Below, one piece after another: positions 35,449-43,675 of a stretch of 53,096 nucleotides of DNA. Position 1 is the first letter of the stretch. Each line of letters starts with the position of its first letter. The notes below the pieces were generated by a model. It searched no databases and was not told where the DNA came from. It worked only from the letters and a program-made list of their open reading frames with translations. The position numbers and the translations under genes were made by a program. This DNA comes from Thermodesulfovibrionales bacterium (GTDB taxonomy: Bacteria > Nitrospirota > Thermodesulfovibrionia > Thermodesulfovibrionales > Dissulfurispiraceae), in NCBI GenBank assembly GCA_026415415.1, contig JAOAHE010000008.1, positions 1 through 53,096 of the forward strand, in the 5' to 3' direction.

Positions 35449-36332
35449 GCTTTAAAAACTTACAAATAGAGATTTCTAAAGGAATGCCCGAGCTTCTTTA
35501 CCTTATCACCTCAAAAAATGATTATCTTCTGCAAGAAAGTTATCTTCTGTTAAAAGAAAGCTTAAACTGCAGCAATTCGATAAATTTTGTCCTATATGAT
35601 TTAGACTCAGATAATATACAAACCTCAATTAGAGAGATAATAGCAACCTTAAATACACCTCCTTTCTTTGACACAAGAAGAATTGTAATGATTAAAAATC
35701 TTCAACAACTAAATAAAAAGGATACTAAAGAACTCACAAATTATATAGCTTTTCCTGCAGACTATACACTTCTTATCATGTTTTTTCAAGGAGACTACAG
35801 CAAACTACTTCCTATTGAACATTTAAAAAAAATAAAAATATTTACCCTTCAAATAACTGCTAAAGACTTACCTCTTTGGATAGATGAAAAGGCAAAGAAA
35901 GCGGGATTGCTTTTACCAAAAGAAGTGATAGATTATATCATGATGATCGTAGGTGATGATCTTGAGATGATTAATTCAGAAATTCAGAAAATTTCCCTTT
36001 TAGGTGTTAAAAAAGTTTCTCTTGATGATATTAAAGATTTACTCTTTGAAACTATCGAGTACAATGCTTTCCAGTTAATAAAAGCTATTGAGAACAACGA
36101 CAAAGAGAAAATCTTTAAGTTTTTAAATAACTTAGATAAAAATACAGATCTTCCTAAGCTGCTTGGTGCTCTCAACTGGTATTATAGAACTAACTATGAA
36201 AAAGCAAAATCAATAAATAAAGAAAAATATATGAAAATATTTGAATTACTCTATGAAACTGATTTGGCAATCAAAAGCTCTCAAAGTGGGGCTTTAGAGT
36301 CTTTTTTGTTTAAGATGCTTCAGTATAGTTAG
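35445..36332 (+). CDS. holA: DNA polymerase III delta subunit
   Basis: 295 residues of the HolA family, part of the clamp-loader complex that opens the sliding clamp. The pattern YLITSKNDYLLQESYLLLKESL, LNTPPFFDTRRIVMIKNLQQL, then WIDEKAKKAGLLLPKEVIDYIMMIVGDDLEMINSEIQKI is typical. The third domain includes AFQLIKAIENNDKEKIFKFLNNL. Its last 23 bases overlap the 3' end of rpsT on the other strand, as discussed in the findings. Confidence 0.88.
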   Translation: MSFKNLQIEISKGMPELLYLITSKNDYLLQESYLLLKESLNCSNSINFVLYDLDSDNIQTSIREIIATLNTPPFFDTRRIVMIKNLQQLNKKDTKELTNYIAFPADYTLLIMFFQGDYSKLLPIEHLKKIKIFTLQITAKDLPLWIDEKAKKAGLLLPKEVIDYIMMIVGDDLEMINSEIQKISLLGVKKVSLDDIKDLLFETIEYNAFQLIKAIENNDKEKIFKFLNNLDKNTDLPKLLGALNWYYRTNYEKAKSINKEKYMKIFELLYETDLAIKSSQSGALESFLFKMLQYS

Positions 36333-36633
36333 AAGCAGACAAACTCTCCTTTGCTTTAAAAGCAGCTACTTTTTTTGCTAATCGTGAGATTTTTCTTGAT
36401 GCAGTATTTTTGTGAATAATGTTTTTTGAAGCAGCGCTTGAGATAATTTTTACTGTTTCTCTAAATATGCTATCAATATTCTCTTTATCATTATTTGCTA
36501 AAGCAGTATTAAGCTTACTTATTTGAGTCTTAATCCTTGTTTTAGCTGATTGATTCCTTAACTGTCTTTTCTTTGCTTGTCTAACCCTTTTAAGAGCTGA
36601 CCGATTTTTCTTAGGTGCGGTCTTAGTTGCCAA
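36310..36633 (-). CDS. rpsT: 30S ribosomal protein S20
   Basis: 107 residues, versus about 87 in E. coli; the extra part is a C-terminal tail (KAKESLSASNYTEAS). The start ATKTAPKKNRSALKRVRQAKKRQLRNQ and the segment NIIHKNTASRKISRLAKKVAAF are diagnostic. It binds 16S rRNA in the small subunit. AGGAGG precedes the ATG. The tail overlaps the 3' end of the convergent holA gene; holA and rpsT are neighbours in many genomes. Confidence 0.96.
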   Translation of the reverse strand: MATKTAPKKNRSALKRVRQAKKRQLRNQSAKTRIKTQISKLNTALANNDKENIDSIFRETVKIISSAASKNIIHKNTASRKISRLAKKVAAFKAKESLSASNYTEAS

Positions 36634-36705
36634 TTTAAAGCCTCCTTATTTTTAATTATAAGTAAGTAATAAATTTAACATATCTTATCTCTTTAAATCA
36701 ATCTT

Positions 36706-36855
36706 TCAAGTGCTTTTTTCAGGCTCTGGTTCTTTTTTTATTAATAAAAGATCTTTTGTAAAGTCAAGGCATTTTTGCCCTGCCTTTAGAGAAAATCTTT
36801 TCTGGCAATTCTCACGGTAAGCACAGATTGCACAAATATCTTTATTTTCACTCAT
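36706..36855 (-). CDS. 49-residue four-cysteine mini-protein
   Basis: A short gene whose product starts MSENKDICAICAYRENCQKRF and has C8, C11, C17 and C29 (QKCLDFTKDL), then a charged tail. The C-x2-C-x5-C-x11-C spacing suggests a zinc or iron-sulfur site. Similar tiny proteins are found in Deltaproteobacteria and Nitrospirota, to my recollection, without a known function. GGAGG lies 4-5 bases before the ATG. It is divergent from lysA and 72 bases upstream of rpsT on the same strand. Confidence 0.72.
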   Translation of the reverse strand: MSENKDICAICAYRENCQKRFSLKAGQKCLDFTKDLLLIKKEPEPEKST

Positions 36856-37021
36856 ATAACATCCTCCTTCGTAGGTCACCATTAATCATATTTGGTTCTC
36901 CTTATTATAACCTATTGAACAAGTTTTATATAATGTGCCTTTTTATATTTTCTTTTTTTGATTTTTTTTTAATTTTTTTGTAATATTCATAAAATCATAT
37001 CACTTAGGATAAGAGGTTATC

Positions 37022-38275
37022 ATGCACTACTTCCAATACAAAAATTCTGAATTATATGTAGAGGAAATACCTGTCCGACACTTAGCAAAAAAGATCGGGA
37101 CACCACTCTATATTTATAGCTACAATACCCTTGTTAGACATTACAAGGCTTATGAAAAGGCATTTGAAGCTATACCACATATTATCTGTTTTGCGCTAAA
37201 AGCAAACTCAAACTCTGCAATACTTAAACTATTAAGCAATCAAGGATGCGGTGCCGACGTAGTATCAGGAGGTGAGCTTTTTAAAGCTTTAAATTGCGGA
37301 ATCCCTTCGGACAAAATTGTTTATGCTGGGGTTGGAAAAACAGAAGAAGAAATAAAATTCGCACTAAAGAGCAAGATATTAATGTTCAATGTTGAATCAG
37401 AAAATGAGCTCATTGAAATAGATAGAATTGCTGGAAAAATGAAAACCCAAGCCCCTATTGCACTCAGAATTAACCCTGACATTGATCCTAAAACTCACCC
37501 CTACATATCAACAGGACTAAAAAAACACAAGTTCGGTATCCCCATAGAAAAAGCTCTTGACTCATACAAACTTGCTACTCAACTAAAAAATATAAAAATA
37601 GTGGGTGTACACAAACACATCGGATCACAAATTACTGAAGTAGCTCCCTATGTAGATGCTCTAAAAAGAATTCTTCTATTAGTAGATAATTTAATAAAAC
37701 AAGACATTTTAATTAGATATCTTGATATAGGTGGAGGATTAGGTATAACTTATAAAGAAGAAACACCGCCTCTGCCTTCTAATCTTGCAAAAGGTATCTT
37801 ACCTCTATTGTCAAAACATAACTTAACCTTAGTACTTGAACCTGGCAGATCTATAGTAGGAAATGCTGGAATTCTCATAACTAAAGTATTATACCTAAAA
37901 GAATCAGGAGAGAAGAATTTTATTATAGTTGATGCAGGAATGAATGATCTTATTAGACCCTCAATTTATGGGGCATATCATGAGATAATACCCATAAAAG
38001 AAAAGGCAGAAGATACTATAGTTGCTGATATAGTAGGACCTATCTGCGAATCAGGTGATTTTCTTGCAAAAGATAGACAAATTAGAAAGGTAAAACAGGG
38101 AGAGTATCTCGCAGTGATGAGTGCTGGAGCTTATGGTTTTACAATGTCATCAAACTACAACAGCAGACCTAAGGCTGCTGAGGTTTTAGTAAAAGATGAC
38201 AAATTTGCAGTAATTCGTAAAAGAGAAAGTTATAAAGACTTAATCAAAGGAGAAATTATACCAGATTTTTTATAA
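37022..38275 (+). CDS. lysA: diaminopimelate decarboxylase
   Basis: 417 residues, fold-III PLP enzyme making L-lysine from meso-diaminopimelate. PLP lysine is K60 in FALKANSN. HKHIGSQI, GGGLGI, EPGRSIVGNAG, GPICESGDFLAKDR (active-site Cys) and GAYGFTMSSNYNSRPK are all present. AAGAGG precedes the ATG. It starts the lysA-dapF-dapA lysine set. Confidence 0.97.
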   Translation: MHYFQYKNSELYVEEIPVRHLAKKIGTPLYIYSYNTLVRHYKAYEKAFEAIPHIICFALKANSNSAILKLLSNQGCGADVVSGGELFKALNCGIPSDKIVYAGVGKTEEEIKFALKSKILMFNVESENELIEIDRIAGKMKTQAPIALRINPDIDPKTHPYISTGLKKHKFGIPIEKALDSYKLATQLKNIKIVGVHKHIGSQITEVAPYVDALKRILLLVDNLIKQDILIRYLDIGGGLGITYKEETPPLPSNLAKGILPLLSKHNLTLVLEPGRSIVGNAGILITKVLYLKESGEKNFIIVDAGMNDLIRPSIYGAYHEIIPIKEKAEDTIVADIVGPICESGDFLAKDRQIRKVKQGEYLAVMSAGAYGFTMSSNYNSRPKAAEVLVKDDKFAVIRKRESYKDLIKGEIIPDFL

Positions 38276-38295
38276 GGAGATGAGGTTAAATCTCA

Positions 38296-39144
38296 ATGTT
38301 AATCAATTTTACAAAAATGCATGGTTTAGGAAATGATTTTATATTAATCGACTGCTATAGTTATGCGATCAACCCCTCCTATTTTAACGAAATATATATC
38401 AAAAAACTCTGCCATAGACGATTTGGGATAGGCGCTGACCAACTATTACTGCTTGAAAAATCTAACAAAGCAGATTTTAAAATGAGAATCTTTAATGCTG
38501 ATGGCTCAGAAGTTGAGATGTGTGGTAATGGTATTAGATGTTTTGCTAAATACATCTGGGATAAAAAACTATCAACAAACCCTATTTTAAAAATAGAAAC
38601 ACTTGCAGGAATAATTATGCCTGAGAAAGTAGATGGACTAATAAAAGTAGACATGGGTGAACCGGCTTTTGAGTCTCAATTGATTCCTACAACTATGTCA
38701 CCCCACTCACAGTATGTTATTGACCAACCACTTTTAATAATTGATCGGAACTTTTACATTACCTGTGTATCTATGGGCAATCCTCATGCAGTGATCTTTT
38801 TAGATGAAGATATATCCTCGTTCCCCATCGAGACTTATGGACCTAAGATAGAAAAACATACATTTTTCCCTAAGAAAACCAATGTAGAGTTTGTCAACCT
38901 TATAAACAAAAACGAGCTAAAGATGAGAGTATGGGAAAGAGGCTCAGGTGAGACAATGGCTTGTGGAACTGGAGCTTCTGCGGTAGCTGTTGCCGCAATG
39001 AAAAAAAATTTAACAGAAAGAAAAGTAACTGTTCACCTACTCGGTGGAGATTTAATCATCGAGTGGGCTGATAATAACCATGTTTTTATGATAGGACCAG
39101 CTTCCAAAGTATTTGAAGGCATTTTAGACTTAAAGGAGTTTTAA
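38296..39144 (+). CDS. dapF: diaminopimelate epimerase
   Basis: 282 residues. The catalytic cysteines are C76 (MCGNGIRCFAKY) and C223 (MACGTGASA), with MHGLGNDFILID at the start. It interconverts LL- and meso-diaminopimelate for lysine and peptidoglycan. A GAGG lies about 10 bases before the ATG. It is 20 bases after lysA. Confidence 0.97.
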   Translation: MLINFTKMHGLGNDFILIDCYSYAINPSYFNEIYIKKLCHRRFGIGADQLLLLEKSNKADFKMRIFNADGSEVEMCGNGIRCFAKYIWDKKLSTNPILKIETLAGIIMPEKVDGLIKVDMGEPAFESQLIPTTMSPHSQYVIDQPLLIIDRNFYITCVSMGNPHAVIFLDEDISSFPIETYGPKIEKHTFFPKKTNVEFVNLINKNELKMRVWERGSGETMACGTGASAVAVAAMKKNLTERKVTVHLLGGDLIIEWADNNHVFMIGPASKVFEGILDLKEF

Positions 39145-39233
39145 AATAAACAAGAGCAAGCAGGTAGGGGGGATTATATCTTATCCCTCCCATATATAAA
39201 CAAAATATATGCATTTTAAGATTAGGAGGAGAG

Positions 39234-40109
39234 ATGGTTAAAGGATCAATAGTTGCCATAGTAACCCCATTTAAAGATGGAAAGTTTGATGAACAGGCAT
39301 ATGCTGATCTTATCGATTGGCATGTAGCAGAGGGGACGCATGCTATTTTGTCATGTGGTACAACAGGGGAAGCTTCAACATTAGACTTTGAAGAGCACTT
39401 CAGGGTAATTGAAGTTGCTGTCAAAGCAGCAAATAAACGGATTCCTGTTATAGCTGGTACTGGTGCCAATTCTACAGAGGAAGCTATAATCCTCACAAAA
39501 AAAGCAAAAGAACTGGGCGCCGATTTAGCCCTTTTAGTAACCCCTTACTACAATAAACCTACCCAAGAGGGGCTTTATAGACATTACAAAGTAATAGCTG
39601 AGACTGTTGATATCCCCATGATCTTATACAATGTTCCTGGCAGAACAGCGGTAAATCTTCTACCCACAACGGTTGCAAGGCTTATGGAGTGCCAAAACAT
39701 AATAGGTATAAAAGAAGCCACTGGAGATATGAAGCAGTCCAGCGAACTAATTAGGCTTTGTGGAGACAGGATAAAAGTTTACTCAGGAGATGACTTCACC
39801 ACTCTAACTCAACTTGCACTTGGTGGAAGCGGTTCTATTTCTGTTACTGCAAATATTGCACCTAAGGATAGTGCAGAAATGTTTAATGCATGGGAAAAAG
39901 GTGATATCAAAAAAGCAAGAGAACTTCATTACAAACTTGAGCCATTAAACTATGCCATGTTCATAGAAACAAACCCCATACCAGTTAAAACTGCTTTAGC
40001 ACTGATGGGCAAGATAAGAGAAGAATTTAGGTTACCTCTTTGTGAGATGACCCCAGCAAATAAAGAGAAATTGCGCAGTATTTTAAAAAATGCTGGTATT
40101 ATCGCATAA
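39234..40109 (+). CDS. dapA: 4-hydroxy-tetrahydrodipicolinate synthase
   Basis: 291 residues. Schiff-base lysine K160 in IGIKEATGD; Y132 and R137 in LYNVPGRTA; T43-T44 in SCGTTGEAST. It condenses pyruvate with aspartate semialdehyde, the first committed lysine step. GGAGGAGAG precedes the ATG after an 89-base gap. dapB, which often follows, is replaced by a thiol-disulfide protein whose first ATG lies inside the end of dapA. Confidence 0.97.
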   Translation: MVKGSIVAIVTPFKDGKFDEQAYADLIDWHVAEGTHAILSCGTTGEASTLDFEEHFRVIEVAVKAANKRIPVIAGTGANSTEEAIILTKKAKELGADLALLVTPYYNKPTQEGLYRHYKVIAETVDIPMILYNVPGRTAVNLLPTTVARLMECQNIIGIKEATGDMKQSSELIRLCGDRIKVYSGDDFTTLTQLALGGSGSISVTANIAPKDSAEMFNAWEKGDIKKARELHYKLEPLNYAMFIETNPIPVKTALALMGKIREEFRLPLCEMTPANKEKLRSILKNAGIIA

Positions 40110-40704
40110 GTCTCAAAACTCAATTGAAGCAAAACAGCCTGTTTATGTATTAAAAAAAAATGAAGATGAATATATAATCAGGCTGTTATCAATTTTAGTT
40201 TTTTTTGCTTTACTCTTAAACCCGGTTTCTTCACTTTCTTCTGTTAACTTCTGTCCATTTCAAATTGATAGATTAATAGGGGAGCGAGCACCTAATTTTA
40301 CGCTTAAAAATAACAAAGGCAACCAGGTATCACTGTCATCATTTAAAGATAAAGTTATAGTTCTTAATTTCTCTGCCATTTGGTGTCCTACTTGCTTTAA
40401 GGATCTTGACTCACTAAATAGTTTAAATCAGCATCTTAACGATAATAAAGATATAGTGATTCTATCAGTAATAAAAAGTAAAGAAAAGGAGCTTCAAGAA
40501 GCCCTTAAAGATAAAAATTTTACCTTTGATATATTAATTGACAGCGACAAAACTATATCCATATCATTGTATAAGATATTTGTCTTTCCAACTACTTTTA
40601 TAGTTGATAAAAATGGCATTATAGTTAAAAGATACTTTGGACAACAAAAATGGACTGACAAAGATAAGATTGAAGAGATAAAGAAGATTTTAAAAAATAA
40701 TTAA
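40090..40704 (+). CDS. TlpA/ResA-like thiol-disulfide protein
   Basis: 204 residues as read from the only standard start in frame, ATG 40090, which overlaps dapA by 20 bases and has no SD. The first about 28 residues are not signal-like; a hydrophobic segment IIRLLSILVFFALLL then forms a signal or anchor. The mature part is a TlpA thioredoxin: GERAPNFTLKNNKGNQVSLSSFKDKVIVLNF, WCPTC (C99, C102) and cis-Pro segment VFPTTFIVDKNG. It should act in the periplasm, perhaps in cytochrome c maturation or disulfide reduction. An extra Cys lies at C55. The true start is uncertain because a hairpin spans this region. Confidence 0.8.
   Translation: MLVLSHKSQNSIEAKQPVYVLKKNEDEYIIRLLSILVFFALLLNPVSSLSSVNFCPFQIDRLIGERAPNFTLKNNKGNQVSLSSFKDKVIVLNFSAIWCPTCFKDLDSLNSLNQHLNDNKDIVILSVIKSKEKELQEALKDKNFTFDILIDSDKTISISLYKIFVFPTTFIVDKNGIIVKRYFGQQKWTDKDKIEEIKKILKNN
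40133..40187 (+). repeat. 9-bp inverted repeat near the start of the TlpA-like gene
   Basis: AACAGCCTG (40133-40141) and CAGGCTGTT (40179-40187) pair perfectly across a 37-base loop that contains an A9 run. A T8 run follows about 12 bases later. It lies in the non-conserved N-terminal codons of the TlpA-like frame, just after dapA. It could be an attenuator or weak terminator; it may be chance. Confidence 0.4.
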
Positions 40705-40715
40705 AAATTACAATA

Positions 40716-40724
40716 TGCTATAAT
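40716..40724 (+). promoter_or_regulatory. extended -10 promoter immediately before hisD
   Basis: TGCTATAAT is a perfect extended -10 (TGn plus TATAAT). The -35 region is not recognisable, which this class tolerates. The start is expected about 7 bases later, at 40730-40732, i.e. at or next to the hisD GTG. Confidence 0.55.
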
Positions 40725-40731
40725 ACATCCT

Positions 40732-42018
40732 GTGAAAATTAGAATAATTAAAGACAATAGGCAATTCAAGAAGTTTTTATCAGTCCTCTCAAAAAGGGCT
40801 CACGGTTACTCAGAAGAGATCTTTAAAGTAGTAAAGAATATTCTGTTTGAGACAAAAAAAAATAAAGATAAAGCTCTAAGAAAATATAATCGCCTTTTTG
40901 ACAATCATACCCTACCATTAGAAATATCAGAGAAAGAAATTAATGAGTTTTCAGAAAAAGCACACCCAGAGGTTATTAAAGCTTTACAAGTTTCAGCTGA
41001 AAGAATAAAACGGTTTCATGATAAACAAATTGAGAGATCATGGGAAATTAGATCTCAAGGAGAAATCTTAGGTCAAATAATAAGACCATTACAAAGAGTC
41101 GGGGTGTATATACCAGGTGGCAAAGCTTCTTATCCATCAACTGTACTTATGAATGTTATACCCGCACAAGTCGCAGGAGTTGAAGAGATTATAATAACAA
41201 TACCAACCCCTAATGGAGAGTTAGATCCTTCGGTTATGGCAGCTATTAAGCTGCTTAATGTCAAAAAAGTCTACAGAGTTGGTGGTGCTCAAGCAATTGC
41301 TGCCATGGCTTATGGTACTGAAAGCATTAAAAAAGTTGACAAAATAGTAGGTCCAGGCAATATCTATGTTACACTGGCTAAGAAAATGGTCTTTGGAGAG
41401 GTTGACATTGATATGATAGCAGGACCAAGTGAGATAACCATCATAGCAGATGAAACTGCCAATGCCTCAATAATTGCTGCTGACATGTTGAGCCAAGCAG
41501 AACATGACGAGATGGCTTCAAGCATACTTATTACTGATTCTGACTTTGTCATAGAAAATGTTCTAAATTCATTAAAAAGTCAGATTAAACTCTTGAAAAG
41601 ACAACATATAGCTCAAAAATCATTAAAAAATTTCGGTGCGTTAATTAAAACCAAAGATATTTACGAAGCCATAGAGATAGCTAACGAGATAGCTCCTGAA
41701 CATTTAGAGATTATAACCAATGAAGCCGAAGCTCACTTGAAGCTCATCAAGAATGCAGGTGCTATTTTTATAGGACAATGGACTCCTGAGCCTCTTGGCG
41801 ACTATACAGCAGGACCAAACCACACTTTACCTACCTGTGGAACAGCAAGGTTTTCATCTCCACTTGGTGTTTATGATTTTATTAAAAGAAGTAGTTTCTT
41901 AAAATTTGAGTTAGATGGATTCTTAAACATCTCTGATGTGGTTGAAACCCTTGCAAAAGCTGAAGGATTAGAAGCCCATGCAAATACCATATCAATAAGA
42001 AAAAACCTTTTACGCTAA
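40732..42018 (+). CDS. hisD: histidinol dehydrogenase
   Basis: 428 residues starting at GTG. It oxidises histidinol to histidine in two NAD-linked steps. Family motifs are PGGKASYPSTVLMNVIPA, VDKIVGPGNIYVTLAKK, DMIAGPSEITIIAD, QAEHDEM (zinc ligands), PEHLEI and GPNHTLPTCGTARF. No SD precedes the GTG, and an extended -10 box ends only 7 bases upstream, so the mRNA is probably leaderless. No other his gene is in the window. Confidence 0.96.
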   Translation: MKIRIIKDNRQFKKFLSVLSKRAHGYSEEIFKVVKNILFETKKNKDKALRKYNRLFDNHTLPLEISEKEINEFSEKAHPEVIKALQVSAERIKRFHDKQIERSWEIRSQGEILGQIIRPLQRVGVYIPGGKASYPSTVLMNVIPAQVAGVEEIIITIPTPNGELDPSVMAAIKLLNVKKVYRVGGAQAIAAMAYGTESIKKVDKIVGPGNIYVTLAKKMVFGEVDIDMIAGPSEITIIADETANASIIAADMLSQAEHDEMASSILITDSDFVIENVLNSLKSQIKLLKRQHIAQKSLKNFGALIKTKDIYEAIEIANEIAPEHLEIITNEAEAHLKLIKNAGAIFIGQWTPEPLGDYTAGPNHTLPTCGTARFSSPLGVYDFIKRSSFLKFELDGFLNISDVVETLAKAEGLEAHANTISIRKNLLR

Positions 42019-42604
42019 GTTACTAACCAAAATTGTTAATAAAATTTTAGGTAATATCTTGGGAATAAAACAAATCTTTATTCTGAAGGAACTTAGTTTT
42101 TTCGTTAAATCTAACTTTGAGCTAAAAACCACATCTTTGAATTCATCTAAAAACCTCTTAAATAAAACAAATATTCCAAAGACTTCCTTTTATACTTATT
42201 AAACCAAAGTTTTTTGTTAAATATAAAGAGCTCAAAAACCAAATAGGCAAAAAATGTAAAGATGAAGAAATTTTAACTTTTTTCCAAACAATTTGAGATG
42301 TAAATTTAGGAAATTATAAAAAAATCTAAAATAAAAAGGTCTATCAATAAAGGCCTACATTACTAACAAAAAGCAAAACAGCAATTATTATCCAGCTCAA
42401 CTCTTTCTAAATGGCAAAATTTTTACCTCACTAAATTGAGTTATCCTTAATCTCTTATTACTTAAATGAATAGATAGATAAACCGAAAAGGTCTCTTAAT
42501 GCGTAAGCCTCTTCTACTGAAGCGCTAAGTATTTAATTTTTAAAAGTGAAAAGTTAAAGTCTTATAAAAAAGAACTACTAAATTTAGTAATCAAAGATGA
42601 TCTT
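42019..42604. other. largest gene-free stretch, between hisD and rseP
   Basis: About 590 very AT-rich bases between two convergent genes. No promoter is required here by gene direction. I see no coding frame of note, no tRNA and no convincing terminator; a weak hairpin near 42340-42356 is rejected below. Confidence 0.5.
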
Positions 42605-43675
42605 TTAAGGGAATGGTGTGCCACTTATAAGCTTAAAGATATCATTATAAACAGCAAAAGCCATTAAACTTAATAAAAAGACCCAACCTAACTTATGAGC
42701 TATCAAGATAACTTTTTCATTCAAAGGTTTCCCCCTTAAAGCCTCAATAAACATGAACAAGAGATGTCCACCATCTAAGACAGGTATTGGTAGAAGATTC
42801 AAAATTGCGAGATTGATACTGATAATTGCTGCAAAGGTAAAGAAACTTAAAGCTCCAGCTTCAGCCTGTTTTTCTGCAAGACTAAATATCATAATAGGTC
42901 CTCCGATCGTATCGGCAGGTATAATCCTTTGGATCAGCTTTACAATGCCAATTAATGTAATAGAGGCAACTTCCAATGAGCGAACTATAGCATTTTTAGC
43001 TGAAGTAATTAAATCCTCCCTAACAGTGAAAAACTCCCCAGATGGCTTCACTCCAATTAACCCTATCTCCCTTTCTTCACCAAAGATATCCTTTGTTTTT
43101 TTTGTCTCAGGAACTATCTTTATAGTCAAGATAGTGTCTTGACGAGATATCTTAAGTTGTATTGGTTTATTAGGACTACTATGTATTATTTCTGTCATAT
43201 CAGTCCACTTTTTAACTTCTTTACCATTAATCTCGAGAATTCTGTCTCCTTTCTGAAGCATAGCTTCAGCAGCAGGTGTGTTCTCAAGCACCTCTCCAAT
43301 AATAGGTTTTAAAACAGGAATACCTAATAAAAAAACAAAGAAAAAGATAACAACAGCAGTAAGAAAATTAAATAATGGACCTGCAAAAACTATCATAGCA
43401 CGTTTATAGATAGGCTGCATCTTATAAGATAATCTCTTTTCCTCTTCATTAAGTTGATCATCTGGTTCTTCTCCAAGCATCTTTACATAACCACCAAGAG
43501 GAATTGCAGAAAGTAAATATTCTGTATCCCCATACTTCTTACCTATAACTTTTGGTCCAAAGCCAAGAGAAAACTTAAGCACCCTTACACCACTAAGTTT
43601 AGCAAATATAAAATGCCCTAACTCATGTATAAAAATAAGAAAACCTATAAGTAGAACAGCAGATAAAAATGTCAT
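42605..43675 (-). CDS. rseP: RseP, site-2 intramembrane metalloprotease
   Basis: 356 residues. The zinc motif HELGH (H17, E18, H21) is in the first membrane helix, one PDZ domain spans about 115-200 (ENTPAAEAMLQKGDRILEINGKEV), and NLLPIPVLDGGHLLF is the third metal-site motif. It cleaves membrane substrates such as anti-sigma factors or signal peptides in envelope stress. E. coli RseP has two PDZ domains; this shorter form has one, as in many other phyla. Overlaps dxr by ATGA. Confidence 0.95.
   Translation of the reverse strand: MTFLSAVLLIGFLIFIHELGHFIFAKLSGVRVLKFSLGFGPKVIGKKYGDTEYLLSAIPLGGYVKMLGEEPDDQLNEEEKRLSYKMQPIYKRAMIVFAGPLFNFLTAVVIFFFVFLLGIPVLKPIIGEVLENTPAAEAMLQKGDRILEINGKEVKKWTDMTEIIHSSPNKPIQLKISRQDTILTIKIVPETKKTKDIFGEEREIGLIGVKPSGEFFTVREDLITSAKNAIVRSLEVASITLIGIVKLIQRIIPADTIGGPIMIFSLAEKQAEAGALSFFTFAAIISINLAILNLLPIPVLDGGHLLFMFIEALRGKPLNEKVILIAHKLGWVFLLSLMAFAVYNDIFKLISGTPFP

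Noticed and set aside
39086-39496. 136-codon minus-strand frame across the dapF-dapA junction
   Set aside because: Antisense to two certain genes and without family features or SD.
42340-42356. Possible terminator hairpin (AGGTCT/AGGCCT) between hisD and rseP
   Set aside because: Only six pairs with one wobble on plus and one mismatch on minus, and no proper U-run in the plus direction; about 250 bases from rseP.
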